From Nageia nagi (taxonomy: Eukaryota > Pinophyta): a stretch of DNA of 64,000 nucleotides. Shown here one piece after another: positions 46,800 to 59,160 of this stretch (positions are counted from its first letter, which is position 1; each line of letters begins with the position of its first letter). The notes under the pieces were generated by a model, which was given only the letters and a program-made list of their open reading frames with translations, did not search any database and was not told where the DNA came from. The DNA is taken from the NCBI GenBank assembly GCA_050084985.1, contig JBITNC010000001.1, positions 173,414,001 through 173,478,000 of the forward strand, written 5' to 3'. The translations under genes and the position numbers were made by a program.

Positions 46800-48135
46800 G
46801 AAGAATTAAACTTAGGATTTGGTCTCTCATCCTAATGAACGAAATTTGATTGGTAATAAATGGATTTTTAAAGTTAAATATAATTCAATTGGAGAAATTG
46901 ATAAATACAAAGCAAGATTAGTAGCTAAAGGTTTAACTCAAAAATATGGAGTTGATTATAAGAAAACCTTTTCTCGAGTGCCAAAGATGCCTACTGTTAA
47001 GGTAATACTTGCTCTTTCAATAGTATAAAGATGAAAAGTTTGTCAAGAGTGCTTTTCTTAATGGTGACTTAGATGCGAAAATCTACATGAGCCAAGTAGA
47101 AGGGTTTATCATGGAAGGTAAAAAATATTTTATGTGCAAGTTAAAAAAATCTTTATATGTACTTAAGCAAGCACCTAGAGCCTAGTACAAAAACATTTTA
47201 GGATAATTTGAGGATATTAAATTTTATAAATGCTTCTTTGACACAAATCTTTATGTGCTCAACCAAGGACAAGATTTGATCTTGATTCTTTTCTATGTGG
47301 ATGATCTATTGATTATAGGTAATAATATAGTCCTCATACAAGACTGCATATCTAAATTTAATGTAACTTTTGAAATGATTGATCTTGATCTATTGCACTA
47401 CTACCATGGTATACAAGTGTACCAATACAAGGATTATACTTATCTTAGTCAATCCAAGTATATATCTAATATCTTGCAAAAGTTTAGAATAGAGGAGCGC
47501 AAGCATTTTGCAATTCCAATATCTCATGTAATCATTTTATCTCTTAGTTCTAACTCCTAATTGGCAAATGCTATGTCTTACAGAAAACTAATTGGTAGTC
47601 TTCTTTATTTGACTATCTCTAGGCCAGATATTTTCTTTTCCATCAATTTGATAGCCCACTTTATGCAAAATCCATATGTTGAGCACTTCAATGTTGTTAA
47701 GCACATTTTGAGGTATGTTGCAAGCATTAAGGATATTTCTCTCAAATATGATAAGTTTCCCTTCTTTGTTCTCTTAGGATTCTCATATTCTGAATATGTA
47801 GGAGATAGAGATGAAATAAAATCAACCTCTCTTTATATGTTAAGCATTGGTTTAGGTGCTATCTCTTAGGCTTTTAAGAAGCAACCTACTACTATTCTCT
47901 CCACCACTAAGATTGAATATCATCCAATATCAGTTGCAACCTAAGAATACATTTGGTTGAAACATCTTCTAAAATAACTTAGGTATGAGCAAGTTCATCC
48001 ATCTCAAATTTCTTCAGATAATCAGTTAGCTATTGCTTTGGCAAAGAATCATATTTTCCATTAGAAAACTAAACATGTTAAAATCCAAGCCCACTTCATT
48101 AGAGAGAAGGTTTTGGATGGTCTTTTACACTTGTA
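46800..48135 (+). pseudogene. Copia reverse transcriptase and RNase H remnant
   Basis: NLIGNKWIFKVKYNSIGEID and KARLVAKGLTQKYGVDY start the RT. FYVDDLLIIGNNI (about 47290) keeps the catalytic YVDD. MSYRKLIGSLLYLTISRPDI and VVKHILRYVASIKDISLKYD lead into RNase H, ending near NHIFH, stop, KTKHVKIQAHFIRE. Several TAG stops occur, one where the family has Trp (APRA, stop, YKNI). Confidence 0.87.
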
Positions 48136-48139
48136 GTAT

Positions 48140-49266
48140 TGTCCATTGGTCTTAAACTTTGATGATTTAAATCACCAAGCCCCTTCCTAAAGCTCAATTC
48201 TATAAGCTTAGAGAGTCTATTGGGTTGGTGAAGTTACCTAAAAAAGGAAGTAAATATTGAATTATTATTGAATCCAATGTATCTACTTCTTTCTTAATAA
48301 AGTTGTTAAATTTTTTTTATTTATATACTTTGTTTATACATTCATATGTTTGGTAACTGTAAGTATGGGCTTGGCATCTTAGTGATTACTTATAGTGTAC
48401 CATAAATCTAAGCTCATTATATTAGGAAGCAAGTTCTTGATGAAACAACTATAGCTCCATTCATTTGACTTTATCTCTCTTGATTTATTCACTAGTCACT
48501 TTAAAAACTTTGTTGTGCACACTTTGAAAGTTTCTTATGGTAGTGAAGTTGTCTTCAAGGGTGAGTGAAGGTTGAATTTATGTTTGTGACAACAAATTCA
48601 TCCTTAGGAGGCTATTTTTGTTGTATATTGTTGATCTAAATGTACACCTTCATGGTTAGTTCGCTCTATGTGAGGAACTCATGGTACATTTTATTTTTTG
48701 TTATCACTATGTGAGAAATCAATATGTGTTTGTTGGCACTATTTTGTTATACATATGTGAGTAACTCATATGTGTATATAATTTTTTTATTATTGATCAA
48801 CACATGTTTCTAATATACAGTAGATGACTATGAGTATTGCTTTGACATCTTCGTGATGATTTATAGTGCATCATTAATCAATTTATGAAAGGTATTACTT
48901 AGTTCATTTATCATGTGATTGATATGAATATTTATATGATGCATCTAACTGATATTGTTTATGAGCTGCTTATAGCTTGCAGGTTTCATCGTAAAAATGC
49001 AGATTACTTACTTTGGGTGGGAAGGCTCATGGAGGCTCACATGTCAACATAGTGTTGATTGACTACACTTAGAGTAAAACCAATTATGGTTAATGATTGT
49101 ATTGTAAATAATTTTTTAAAATGGTATTGTAATGAGTCTCAAACTAAGATCTTGCTTATTTCTCAATGATATAAAAATTCTTACCTCCACTTGTATCTCT
49201 TTAGAGGAGAACTCTCTCTTACTCTATCTTTATTCTTCTCTCTATGCTCTATCCTAATATTACATT
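48140..49266 (+). other. Copia 3' untranslated internal region
   Basis: Noncoding DNA between RNase H and the purine tract. It holds degenerate repeats around TATGTGAG(G/T)AACTCAT (48670-48780) and TTTATAGTG(T/C)A(C/T)CAT (48390 and 48875). Confidence 0.5.
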
Positions 49267-49275
49267 AAGAGGGAG
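49267..49275 (+). promoter_or_regulatory. Copia polypurine tract
   Basis: AAGAGGGAG directly before the TG of the 3' LTR; the expected plus-strand primer site. Confidence 0.75.
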
Positions 49276-50210
49276 TGTTAGAATTAATGCAATAATGTGT
49301 AATATTTCTCTTTAATATAAATTCAGTTAATACGTAAAGTATCATTAGATACCTTAAAGTATTAAGAGAATAAAAATAGGAGAAGGATTAAGAATAGGTA
49401 AAGGAACAAAAATAGAAAAGAGATTAATTATCGAGTGGGTTTCTTCTTTTAAAAAGAGAAGAATCTTCCGTTCTCAAGTTACACAAGTGTAATGCAAGCT
49501 TTGCTATAGGTTTAGAGTTTGATAGAGAGAAAAGATTTTGTAAAAGAGGTCCTTGAGAATAAGAATCTCTTAGTTAGTGTACTTACTCCCAAGAAGGTGT
49601 TGGAATGTATAATACATTATTGTAAATAGATGTATTAAATATTCTATGTAAATTCACTAATAGTTAAGGGTATTATTTGATACCTTAAGTATTTTAATGG
49701 ATATAATAATGTAACTTGTCCTACACTCCAAGTCATGAGCATGCCCTTTGGGTCAAAGGTGTGCATGTCATCCTTAGGTCATCCAAGGAGGGATTTTGGC
49801 CTATACATAGAAGGCTCACTCCTTGTAATGACATACCAATTGAGGAGTAAGGATATGCTATAGGATAGAAGTGTAAGAATTGAGATTAGAAAAATTGTAA
49901 GAGAGTTGTATTTATGAGATAAGTAAAGATCTAGTTAGTGGATGTACTCCTAGTTGGAGGAACCACTTTATATCTTGTGTTGTGAGATTGCTTTGTGTAT
50001 TTGTTAGATGTAATTATGAGCTTTCATGTGATCTTGGTAGTTTAAGAATTATATTATTAATATTAGTTCCTTTAGAAGGTATAAACTACTTTATATCTTG
50101 TGTTATTTATGAGATTAGATTGAGTTATTGTGCTATTGTGTTAATGTAGAAAGTGTCTTCTTGAGATCTTGGTAGAATAGAAGTTAATTCAGAAAGGGTT
50201 AATTACTGAA
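49276..50210 (+). repeat. Copia 3' LTR, split by a nested solo LTR
   Basis: The first part, 49276-49597, begins TGTTAGAATTAATG and matches the 5' LTR. The rest resumes at about 50080 with ACTACTTTATATCTTG and continues through GAGATCTTGGTAGAATAGAA to about 50210. The right border is approximate because the final CA is not preserved. Confidence 0.82.
49598..50074 (+). mobile_element. Nested solo LTR with 5-bp target duplication
   Basis: A 477-base insert starting TGTTGGAATGTATAATACAT and ending CCTTTA, flanked by GAAGG at 49593-49597 and 50075-50079. It has no internal coding region. Parts (GATACCTTAAGTAT, GGAGGAACCACTTTATATCT) resemble the host LTR, so it is from a related copia family. The terminal CA appears as TA, again a C-to-T change. 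Confidence 0.78.
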
Positions 50211-50214
50211 TTAA

Positions 50215-50760
50215 CTTTTACTCTACCAAATTGATCATGTTTCTTTCCAAATTTGATTTAGTATTTATCAGCCATAATTTAGTCAAAGGTTAGGTCATAA
50301 TGGATCAATTAACAGAGGTACCCATTTAGGCTACTACTCCTCTAGAGATCACCTTCCCTGATGAGGATGTGTTCAAGATTGATGAGATCGAGGGAGTAGT
50401 AGATAACCAAAAGGACTATGAAATTACTATGTATTTTGACAAGGTTGAGATGTGAACAAGGGGTAGTGGTTGGAGTTATCTTCTTCACTCCCTAGGGAGT
50501 CCCTATCATGTATTCTTTCAAACTCAACTTTCTTGTACCAATAATAATGCAAAATATGAGGCATTGATCTTGTGCCTTAAGATAGACATCAAGCTAAAAT
50601 TCAAAATATTGCTCATTTATGGAGACTCTTAATTAATTATCAATCAAATTATGGGCATCTATCAATGTCACAATGAGATTCTAAAGACTTATCAAGATAT
50701 GGCATTGAGATTACTAAAATGGTTCAAAGCCTACAAAATTGAAACAATCCCCTAATCATC
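50215..50760 (+). pseudogene. Second copy of gypsy RNase H segment
   Basis: Parallels 40922-41465 closely: both contain ACCAAATTGATCATGTTTCT, then ATCACC.TCC.TGATGAGGATG, then AATAATGCAAAATATGAGGC. It ends abruptly at 50757, where the two copies diverge. It is a fragment of the same gypsy family, broken by stops. Confidence 0.8.
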
Positions 50761-53160
50761 ATCCTAAGCGACCATCCTGATAAAAGGGAGTAATGAGAAC
50801 CCCTCCAATATGGAGGTCCCACATTTTGTATCGCTTTCCCATGTATGGAAAATCATAACTCTGTTAGTCATGATTGTGATATGCTCTCCCTTCAAAGGGA
50901 TCTAAAACATCTTATAGACATTCTCTAAGGTCACTATCATCTTCCCTATCATAAGCATGAATGTGCACCTATGTGGGTCAAAGCACTCCCTAAGCATGAT
51001 CATGTATGATGTATATCCCTTGATAGGGAGAATCCTAACAACTCCAATAAGCCCAACTGCCTCTAGTCAGTCCTAGTCTACCTTTATCAATGTTGCTTTG
51101 ACCTCGATCCACAGTGGTCAAAACTTTGCCAAAGTTTTATGTGGCATAAATTTCAAGGTTTATTAGCCATAGTTAGTTTTGCATTGTCTACTTCTAAGTT
51201 AATTATCTCTACATCTATGTTAGTCCTACATGTCACCTAAGATGTGTGTTTGAGGTTGCATCTATGTTTGTGTTTTTGTTATACACTTTATTTTGTCTAA
51301 ATCAAAATCATCTTGGTTGTGGGTGATTGGTTTAACCCAATCATCAAGGTTACAGATGATTGTTCCAAACACTCGAATGATCTATCTAGTTATCCTTCCC
51401 TTGAATGAGCCCTAAATTAGGTCTTCCTCAATGCGAATGATCCATAATCAAAGAAAACTAAAAAAAATAAGCATAAAATAATATTTAATATTGTAAACCT
51501 TTAATATTGCATAAACATATGAAAAACTATAACTTAATTGCATAAAAAGAGTTTTCTTAACATTTTTTAGAAGACATTTAAACATAAGTAATTTTCAAGT
51601 GTATAGTCAAGATCTGTAACCTATGTTAGCATTATTTTAGCATGTGTCACCCTGGGTGATCTATGGCAAGTATGGTCATTCATTAGATGATATTTAAAAA
51701 TGGTTTTCCCTTGATTATCGTGGTTGTGATTGCCCTATTAGACATATATGGAAACTATGGGAGGATACACATGTCCATAACTTATTTGACAAATACATGG
51801 TGAAAACATAGTTTCATTGACTATAATTATTAAATAATATGTAATTCGTGGCTACGACCAAGATACCATTAAACTCTATCCTCTAAATTAAATTATTTGG
51901 GTACTAAACCTTGACATCATAGCCTTTGTTTATGTGATATCCCTTTTGTACTATAGTGCCAATTTGTAGTCATCAAGTAAATATCCTAGAAATATCCCTT
52001 GTATTTCATCATGTTCATGTTTATAGCTTAAGATAAGAGACATAATAGGTCATGTGTACCCCACTTGTGAGCCCTAGTAGGATGTCTCTCTCTTAAGTAG
52101 TCATGTTAGTGTGTTGTAGGATTGAAGATATCAAGTTGTGGGAATCCCAATGAGTCCTAATGTTCCAAGATGGTCATCATACTTGCACCATCTCAAGGAG
52201 GACCCCACACCTAAACGTTGGCTTACTAGGCTTCCAAGAACTCCACATTGGCACTTCAGATTGATTGGTACCCCAAGTTGGCATTACTCGACCTTATGTT
52301 GCTGCATTGGCATTTCGGGATATCATAATGGTGCATTAAGTCACTAGACCCATCTAGATGTCCAACATTAGATTAGAAGGCTTATGAATGAATTCGGGGT
52401 GAATTATTTATTAGAGCTTATAAATACTTGAGGGGAGATCATTTGGATGTTAGTTGAATGATTGATATTACTACTTCTTATCTGTGTGACTATCCAAGCT
52501 TGGCGATGTTGAGTATACTTTCCTAAACAAAGCGTTTAAAGGATAACTGGGTTGAGGGATCCTAGTTGTCTATGGTATAGGTGTAATACCTTACCCATTG
52601 GGTGGACTTTTAGGGTCTATTCCTTCCATTCATTTGGATATCCAGTGTTCGTGAAGAGCCCATTCGATGGGGAGGAGATGTGGGCTAAGCGAGCGGATAT
52701 GTCCCATTGATTTACTTTGATTAGTGTATGTTTGAATTGGCTTGGGAAGCCTATAGTTGCCTATGGGCCATTGTATGAGATTATTTTGCATTCCATATTG
52801 TTAATACATATTTGAGATCTTAAGATCTCATTCTTATTATGTGATTGATGCTCATGTGCATGTGTTAGGATTTAAACCATTTATTTATGTTGATTTTCTA
52901 GTGTATGGTCATTATAATGGTATCCATTAATAATTCATCATTGTATGTATTCATGAGGTGTAGGTACTGAATGATAGTGTATAATGGTTAACATCAGGTG
53001 TGAGGGGCTTCGAATATCCTAGGAACCTAATGTATGGTTTGGGGAGTTATTGGATGTCTTAGAGTCCCAATGTTGGAGCCTAGGAGGTGTGGTTGAGGGT
53101 TTTGGAAACCTTAGTCAATCTATTTATTATATTCGATACAAGTGTTCATTTGGAATACTA
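50761..53160. other. No gene; partly probable LTR of the following gypsy element
   Basis: No recognised coding sequence. The part just before 53165 should be the LTR of the gypsy element, since a primer site follows, but the LTR start could not be placed. A 69-codon plus frame at 52138-52347 has no family resemblance. Confidence 0.35.
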
Positions 53161-53164
53161 TAAG

Positions 53165-53176
53165 TGGTATCAAAGG
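53165..53176 (+). promoter_or_regulatory. Gypsy primer-binding site, Met-tRNA type
   Basis: TGGTATCAAAGG, close to the usual TGGTATCAGAGC, just before the gag start region. Confidence 0.6.
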
Positions 53177-55470
53177 TTAGATATAGGAAACCTATCTATG
53201 AAACTTAGAATCCATAACTATTATACTAGATCTAGCACCAGAAAGGAGATGGCATCTACTAGGAAGAGTGAAAGATCAACAATTGAAGAAGCATTAGAGA
53301 GGGAGCTATTTGAATATGAGAGGGAGACTCATGAAGTATTAGGAGATAGACAAAGATCTAAGGTAAGATCAAGACCATGGATGGTGGATTTGCATGAGAT
53401 AGAGTCAATTAGGGATGCGAGGGAGGCTCACGAAGTGTTTCAAGAGAGGTTGAGATTCGAAGAGAGGTGAAATGTAACATTAATTCAAGGCTCCACCTTA
53501 GAACAAAGGTTCAAGGAAATGATCTCTACCATTAATAATATGATCAGATCCATGTTTACCATGCAAAGGTAGATTGAGCGATGTTGGGATCATCTTGAGG
53601 CAAAAGGGGGACCATAAGGCCATGAAAGATGAGATTCAAGATGTGTCCAAAGGGATTGAGGTGAAAGGGAAATCCCATAACAAGCTAGTAGAGATGAGGA
53701 GCATCCATGTTGGGGTTGATATGAGAAGGAAAGCTTTTGATAGGCCAAGAATAACCAACATGCACCACATTTGGCTAGAAGAGGTAGGGAGCCCCCACGT
53801 AAGGAACAGGAGGGTCATGAGGATGCATGGGAAGAAGATTAGGAGGATTTGGAGAGAAGTATGAGGAGGTATCAGAGCTTGAGCAATTGGGAGTCCACTC
53901 ATATAGGTTTATTACAGCAATGGAACCAAATTTGATGAGATTTCACTCCTATTGGGTGACCCAAGGTAGTAAACCTTTCTTAAGATGGTACCTAAAGGAG
54001 GATGTGGGTCGAATGGAAGACTAGTTGATCATACCTAGGTCATCAAAGCCTATGTTTGCATAAAGGACCAAGGAGGTGGCCAAAGATAGGGCTCCTAGCC
54101 CTTTAGGGATGAATCGACTATTCAAATAATATTCATAGCTAGATCTGGGGTTGAGGTGAGATATCAACTTCAATGGCTATTTGGAGATGCTAGGGTTGAA
54201 GGGTGAATCTCACATAGACCATGACATATCAATAATGCAAGGTATGAGAGGAGAGATCTCTAGCATCAATTCAATAAGATGTAGATCTTAATGTTCAATG
54301 GTGGGAATATGATAGTTAGGGCATGGTTGTACTAATTACATACATACTTCACTCTAAACCCTAGTATAGTTGAGGAGAATGTAATGCATTTCACATCGGT
54401 ACATTTGGAGGGAGATGTGTTGGAGTGGTGGTGACATGGGATGGTGAGTCAAGGATACTCATTCATCACCACTTTTGATGAGTTTACCATGAGGATGGCA
54501 AAGAGGTTTGATCAAAAGAGGTAGGATGATTACTTTTAGGATCTAACTACATTGAGGTAATCAAGAAGTGTGGATGAGTTTGTAAATGAGTTATAATGGT
54601 TGGTTGGCATGATCCATCATTTGCCTGAGGAGCATCTAGTTTTCATTTTTGTTGAGGGATTAGAGGAGCTGCTTAGAGGGATGGTAAAGGTGTCCTCTCC
54701 AAGGAGCCTAAATAATGTTATTTGAGCATCCTATGATTTGGAGCCCACTATGAAGTCCCTCAAAGGGGGATCTGAATCCAAGGGACTTATTAGCTGAAAG
54801 CCATTTTTAGAAGGTCCTAGCAAGGCCAAGGTAGCACCTTCATCCAAGCTAGAGTAGTTGGATGCAACCACACAAAGATGATTGAGAGAGGAGGGCAAGT
54901 GCTTCTTCTAGAAGAAGCCTTGGAAGCATAAACATCATTTCTTGGGGAAAGGATAAGCACATTATATAAAAGTTCTCTCAAGAGGTGAGTTAGATGATTC
55001 AAATTTGGATATAGGAGCTAATACAGGTAGTACAGGATCACCTAGAGTGGCAAGCACACTTGGAAGCATGATCGCTTTTTTGCATGGGGTGAAGAAGTAT
55101 TTTATGTTGAAGGTCATTAGGAAAGCAAGAGGCCAATATGTCATGATTTTTATTGATCCAAGTGCTTCACATAACTTCATAGATGATGGCTTTATGGAGA
55201 AGAAGGGGATGAGAACCAAGGCATTTGAGGGGTTCAATGTTTCTAATGCTAATGGAGATCTCACATTGGTGGATCATATTGTGGAGTGATTTGGTGTGAG
55301 ACTACAAAGTTGTGTGGTATGAGAGGACTTTTATTTATACCCACTCAAAGGTTATCCACACATTATCTTGGGTGTGAAGTGGTTGTTCGATCTTGGAGAT
55401 ATCCACATGAACTACCAAAAGCTCACCATGAGCTTTGAGATTGATGGAATTACTCACATGTTGCAAGCAT
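53165..55470 (+). mobile_element. Ty3/gypsy element, gag-protease part, interrupted by CACTA
   Basis: Gag: about 54380-54700 reads HFTSVHLEGDVLEWW, then VSQGYSFITTFDEFTMRMAK, and HHLPEEHLVFIFVEGLEELL, a Retrotrans_gag domain with several stops. Protease: FIDPSASHNFIDDGFMEKKG (about 55147) with the D-S-G motif altered to D-P-S, then GVKWLFDLGDIHMNYQKLTM. The frame stops at 55470 at the CACTA border. N-terminal gag at 53250-53470 is Glu/Arg-rich. No RT is present, as expected if the rest lies beyond the insertion. Confidence 0.8.
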
Positions 55471-55574
55471 TACTACATTTTAGTCATTTTTCATCATTTA
55501 ATGCATCAAAATTTTGCTCTTTGATGCTATGACACTTTAAGTGTCAAAACATTTTTTGTATTTTTGACTCCCTT

Positions 55575-55695
55575 ATCGACGCATTACATGACAAATTACA
55601 TGATGCATTACCTGACACATAGGTTAATGAATTTTTCTATGTATTTTTTGATGCTTTAAGTGATGCATTACTTGACTCTTTAATTGATGTTTAAT
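55575..55695. repeat. CACTA subterminal repeats
   Basis: GATGCATTACNTGAC-like units recur (about 55577, 55603, 55662), close to the left terminus. CACTA elements bind their TNPA-like protein at such repeated subterminal motifs; binding here is inferred. Confidence 0.5.
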
Positions 55696-55953
55696 TATGA
55701 AAATCTTGACCAACATAAGCATGTATATACATTTTCACATTTTGAATGATTACATATATATGGATTAATTGATTGAACATCTTAAACATGAAAATACATG
55801 TAATATATTAATGAGTAATTGATTGGAAGTAATTTAAAAATTACAAAACATTCAAAAAAATAGTATAATTCAAATTCATATGCAAGTCAACCTCAAACCA
55901 CCAAAGATATCAACATATATAATGTTTAATTACTCAAATGTACATGTAATATG

Positions 55954-56280
55954 TTAATCACCATTATTATCTTTTTTATCAAGAATACATACAACATGTT
56001 TCCCTCTTATATCACAATCAATTACAAACATCTTTTCATCTAGTACATTTGGACCAAAAAATATTTGACTATAATGTTGTGGTAAAACATATGGCTCTTT
56101 TTCTTGAGGTAAATATCGTGTAGAGTCGATTGCATAATAACCACTAGGTATGTCATGCAATATTGATCTTATATTTACAAATCCTTCAAACCATTTACAT
56201 TTGAATACTACACATTTGAATGATCGTATCATTTCTTGAATTTTCCTAACATATTATATTTTTCCTTCTATCAAGTTTGT
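55954..56280 (-). pseudogene. CACTA DUF4216-like remnant
   Basis: An open stretch of 92 codons includes FKCVVFKCKWFEGFVNIRS, then IDSTRYLPQEKEPYVLPQHY and SQIFFGPN. This pattern (VVFKCxWF, then a xxEPxVLxxxxxQxFF block) is the DUF4216 domain at the end of plant Tnp2 proteins. Upstream of it the frame is broken. Confidence 0.75.
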
Positions 56281-57059
56281 ATCTTTTGTACTTGCATGAC
56301 TTGCTTAATCAAAATCAACCATCACTCCACTATCAAAGGTCATTCTATTAATATCTTTCTTTTCAATTCTAAAGTGTTGACTATATGCCCACGTTGTAGA
56401 AAAATATAATGTCTACATACATTTTTATGTAAATGTTATATTGGTGTAAGTATTATATCTATATTATAAAAAAAAATTAAATTTAGGTCCATAAGAATTA
56501 ATGAATAATTACCTCATAATTACATCCATCAGTTATATTTAAAGCATCTTTGTATATTTTTTTTCTGCACCTTTAGTTAATTTCTTTTCAATTGCTTACT
56601 TTTTTCATGATCTTGGACACTCTTTTGGCCAATTCTCATCTCTTAAATGTGGAGGTATAGGTGTACTCCTTGGATGTCCACTATGGAACAAAATACATTG
56701 TGCTGGAATTTCACTTCTTTTATTTTCATACATTTTAATCCATTCTTTACAACTCTCCATATTCATCATGGTAAAATGGTTTATAAACTCATATATGTCA
56801 CAATCTATAATTTTTTTGAATACATAAAATGAACTTGTTAGTAATTATTGATTAAATTAAATCAAAATTACATGTACATAGTACTTATTATAAATTACTA
56901 TTATCTAAAATGTAGTTATAAGTGCCTTTATTAAGAGCATATGATCTCCTCTTTGTTTCTAAAACCTCCCCTTCTAATTTACCATTGTCTTTGTCTGCTT
57001 GTAACCATATCGTTGGATCTTAATCATGAATTTGAGATAGAAACTCACTTACATAAAAA

Positions 57060-57962
57060 AAATACTATTGCACAATATATCCTTCACACTTAGATCCTTC
57101 TGGTCTTGAATTTTTTCTAACAAATCTTTTAAGTACTTTCAAAAATGTTTCTACAAAAAATATGCTTCTAGTACTTATAACACCTGCTATTTCAATATCA
57201 TCTACTAGGTGGATCAATAGATGAACTTGTATATCCATAAAAGCAGTAGGCATTTCTTTTCCAAATTTATAGATAATTTTCACAATTTCTCTTCACCATT
57301 TAAGGATTTCATTGACATATATTTCCTTTTAAGTCAACCACCTAGTTATGAAAATATAATTAATATCATAAGATGTATTTAAATTATATTGAAATCTACA
57401 AACAACAATAAATGCACTATATATTTTAAGGGAATAGTATCGTAAATAGCATCAAATAGCTTAGACATAATGATATTCAACCAATTATGTATCTTAAATC
57501 AATAGATAAAATCATACATCAACAAATTGCAAGTGAAAAATTAATCTATAGAAAAATTTATATTAATCAAAATATAGATGAATAAAATATATATAAATAC
57601 AAATGTATTTAAGGTTTTTGATATGCATATAATATGAGCATACCTTCAATAAGTTGTGATAATCATGAGACTTAAATCCTATCATTTTTCCATCAATTGT
57701 GAACATTTTTCTTAGAGATGATGCATATCCCATTGAAATTTTAATGGCTCTAACAAGATTGTGTAGAATGTTCACTTCATATTTGGTCATAAGCCATGAG
57801 GCTAGAATAGGTGCATTTGTTGTTCCATTTGCATTTTTTGTTACCTAAAAGGTACATTTTATTTTGGTAGCCTTTAAAACCATATCTTAGTTGAATACTA
57901 TTTGATTTTTTGCTTGTTGTATACTGGTATAAAGAAGATGCAACATTCTTTACAATATGCAT
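57060..57962 (-). pseudogene. CACTA DUF4218-like remnant
   Basis: Pieces in order: MHIVKNVASSLYQYT (57962), YASSLRKMFTIDGKMIGFKS followed by HDYH (57720 to about 57650), and FGKEMPTAFMDIQVHLLIHL with VLKRFVRKNSRPEGSKCEGY (57265 to 57070). These match the MHIEKNV, KSHDCH, VHLPIHL and PEGSIAEGY landmarks of the Tnp2/DUF4218 region. Separated by stops and AT-rich inserts, some of which may be introns. Confidence 0.82.
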
Positions 57963-58499
57963 ATGATCCCATAATTATGTCACTAATAAATCATTCTAGT
58001 ATTCTAGATTATAAATATGGACAATTTGTTTATACTTTAAACTATATGCAAATGTAAACATTTAATTGATAAAATAATTGAATTAATGACATGTTAAAAA
58101 GAATGTTTGATATAGTATTTTATTAAATTTTACCTTGAGGTAAGTCATCTTTTTTAACAATAACATCCTCTAGGTCTTTAGCAATACCTTCCTTAAATGC
58201 TTTTATCCAACAAGGTTCTTCACTTTCTTGGTACTTTTTTCAATCAATCCTTAGGAGATGCTTATTTGGAATTTTTGATGTGATCAATTTGACCATTAAA
58301 GTGTGATTTCATATTTCAAAAATTATGATCTGATGGTAAATATTTTCTATGGCCAAAGTATTCCATCTTCTGCAAGTGTTTTGAATATCTTGTTGTAAGA
58401 TTTTTTGCACACTAGGGATAAGCATTATAACCTTTTGTATGCAAGCCTACAATACATTTTTATTAGAGAATAACTACTATATCTAATTTTAAGAAATTA

Positions 58500-59160
58500 A
58501 ATATTTTAATATAAATGTAAATGTAATAGAAATTATATATACATACCTAAATAAACACGAAGACCTGGATAATCATGTATAGTCCAACATAATATACCAT
58601 ACAATGTGAATGATCTTTGTTGGATGGGTCTACTTATGTCAATCACATTCTAAATTCCATTCCATAATTGCATTAGTTCATCAATTAATGGTTCAAGGTA
58701 GATATCCATATTTTTCACCTAATTTGGTTTAGGAACTAAAAGAATTAACATTAAATATTCCTTTTTCAAGGAAATCCATGAAGGTATGTTATAATTTACA
58801 ATAACAATGGGCCACACTAAATAATTAGATGATTGTATGGAATATGAATTGGCACCATCAATTGCTAAACCCAACCTACGACTTCTAGGTTCATCCTAAA
58901 ATTTATTGGGCCACATATTTTCGACATGTTTCATTGCTTTGGAATCTTCAAAAATGCATAATACACAATCTTCAATTATATTTTTTGCATTCCAATCCAT
59001 ATATTGTACAAGTGAATCATACTTATACATTCTAATGAATCTATTGATAATTGAAAGATGGTGAACAACCTTCAAAGGAACATTTTTTCTTGTAGTTCCT
59101 AGATAATATCTATTTGCACCACACTTTGGACATACAGTCAATTTTTCATATCACCCTTTA
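58500..59160 (-). pseudogene. CACTA Tnp2 transposase core remnant
   Basis: 59141-58896 reads VCPKCGANRYYLGTTRKNVP, the CxxCGxxRY motif. About 58890-58760 continues with EPRSRRLGLAIDGANSYSIQ and LVWPIVIVNYNIPSWI, then YLEPLIDELMQLW and LCWTIHDYPGL. These are the ordered landmarks of Transposase_21 (Tnp2). Frameshifts and stops are few but present. Confidence 0.85.

Larger units (their letters stand above)
42539..50210 (+). mobile_element. Ty1/copia retrotransposon with both LTRs, nested insertion
   Basis: Bounded by related LTRs at 42539-42984 and 49276 to about 50210, with a degenerate Met-tRNA primer site, a purine tract, and gag, protease, integrase, RT and RNase H in the copia order. The LTRs have diverged clearly and the coding region is broken, so the insertion is old. 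No matching 5-bp target duplication is seen at the outer borders. Confidence 0.88.

Noticed and set aside
42534-50215. 5-bp target duplication for the copia element
   Set aside because: TAAAA before the 5' LTR is not repeated after the 3' LTR; the right border is degraded.
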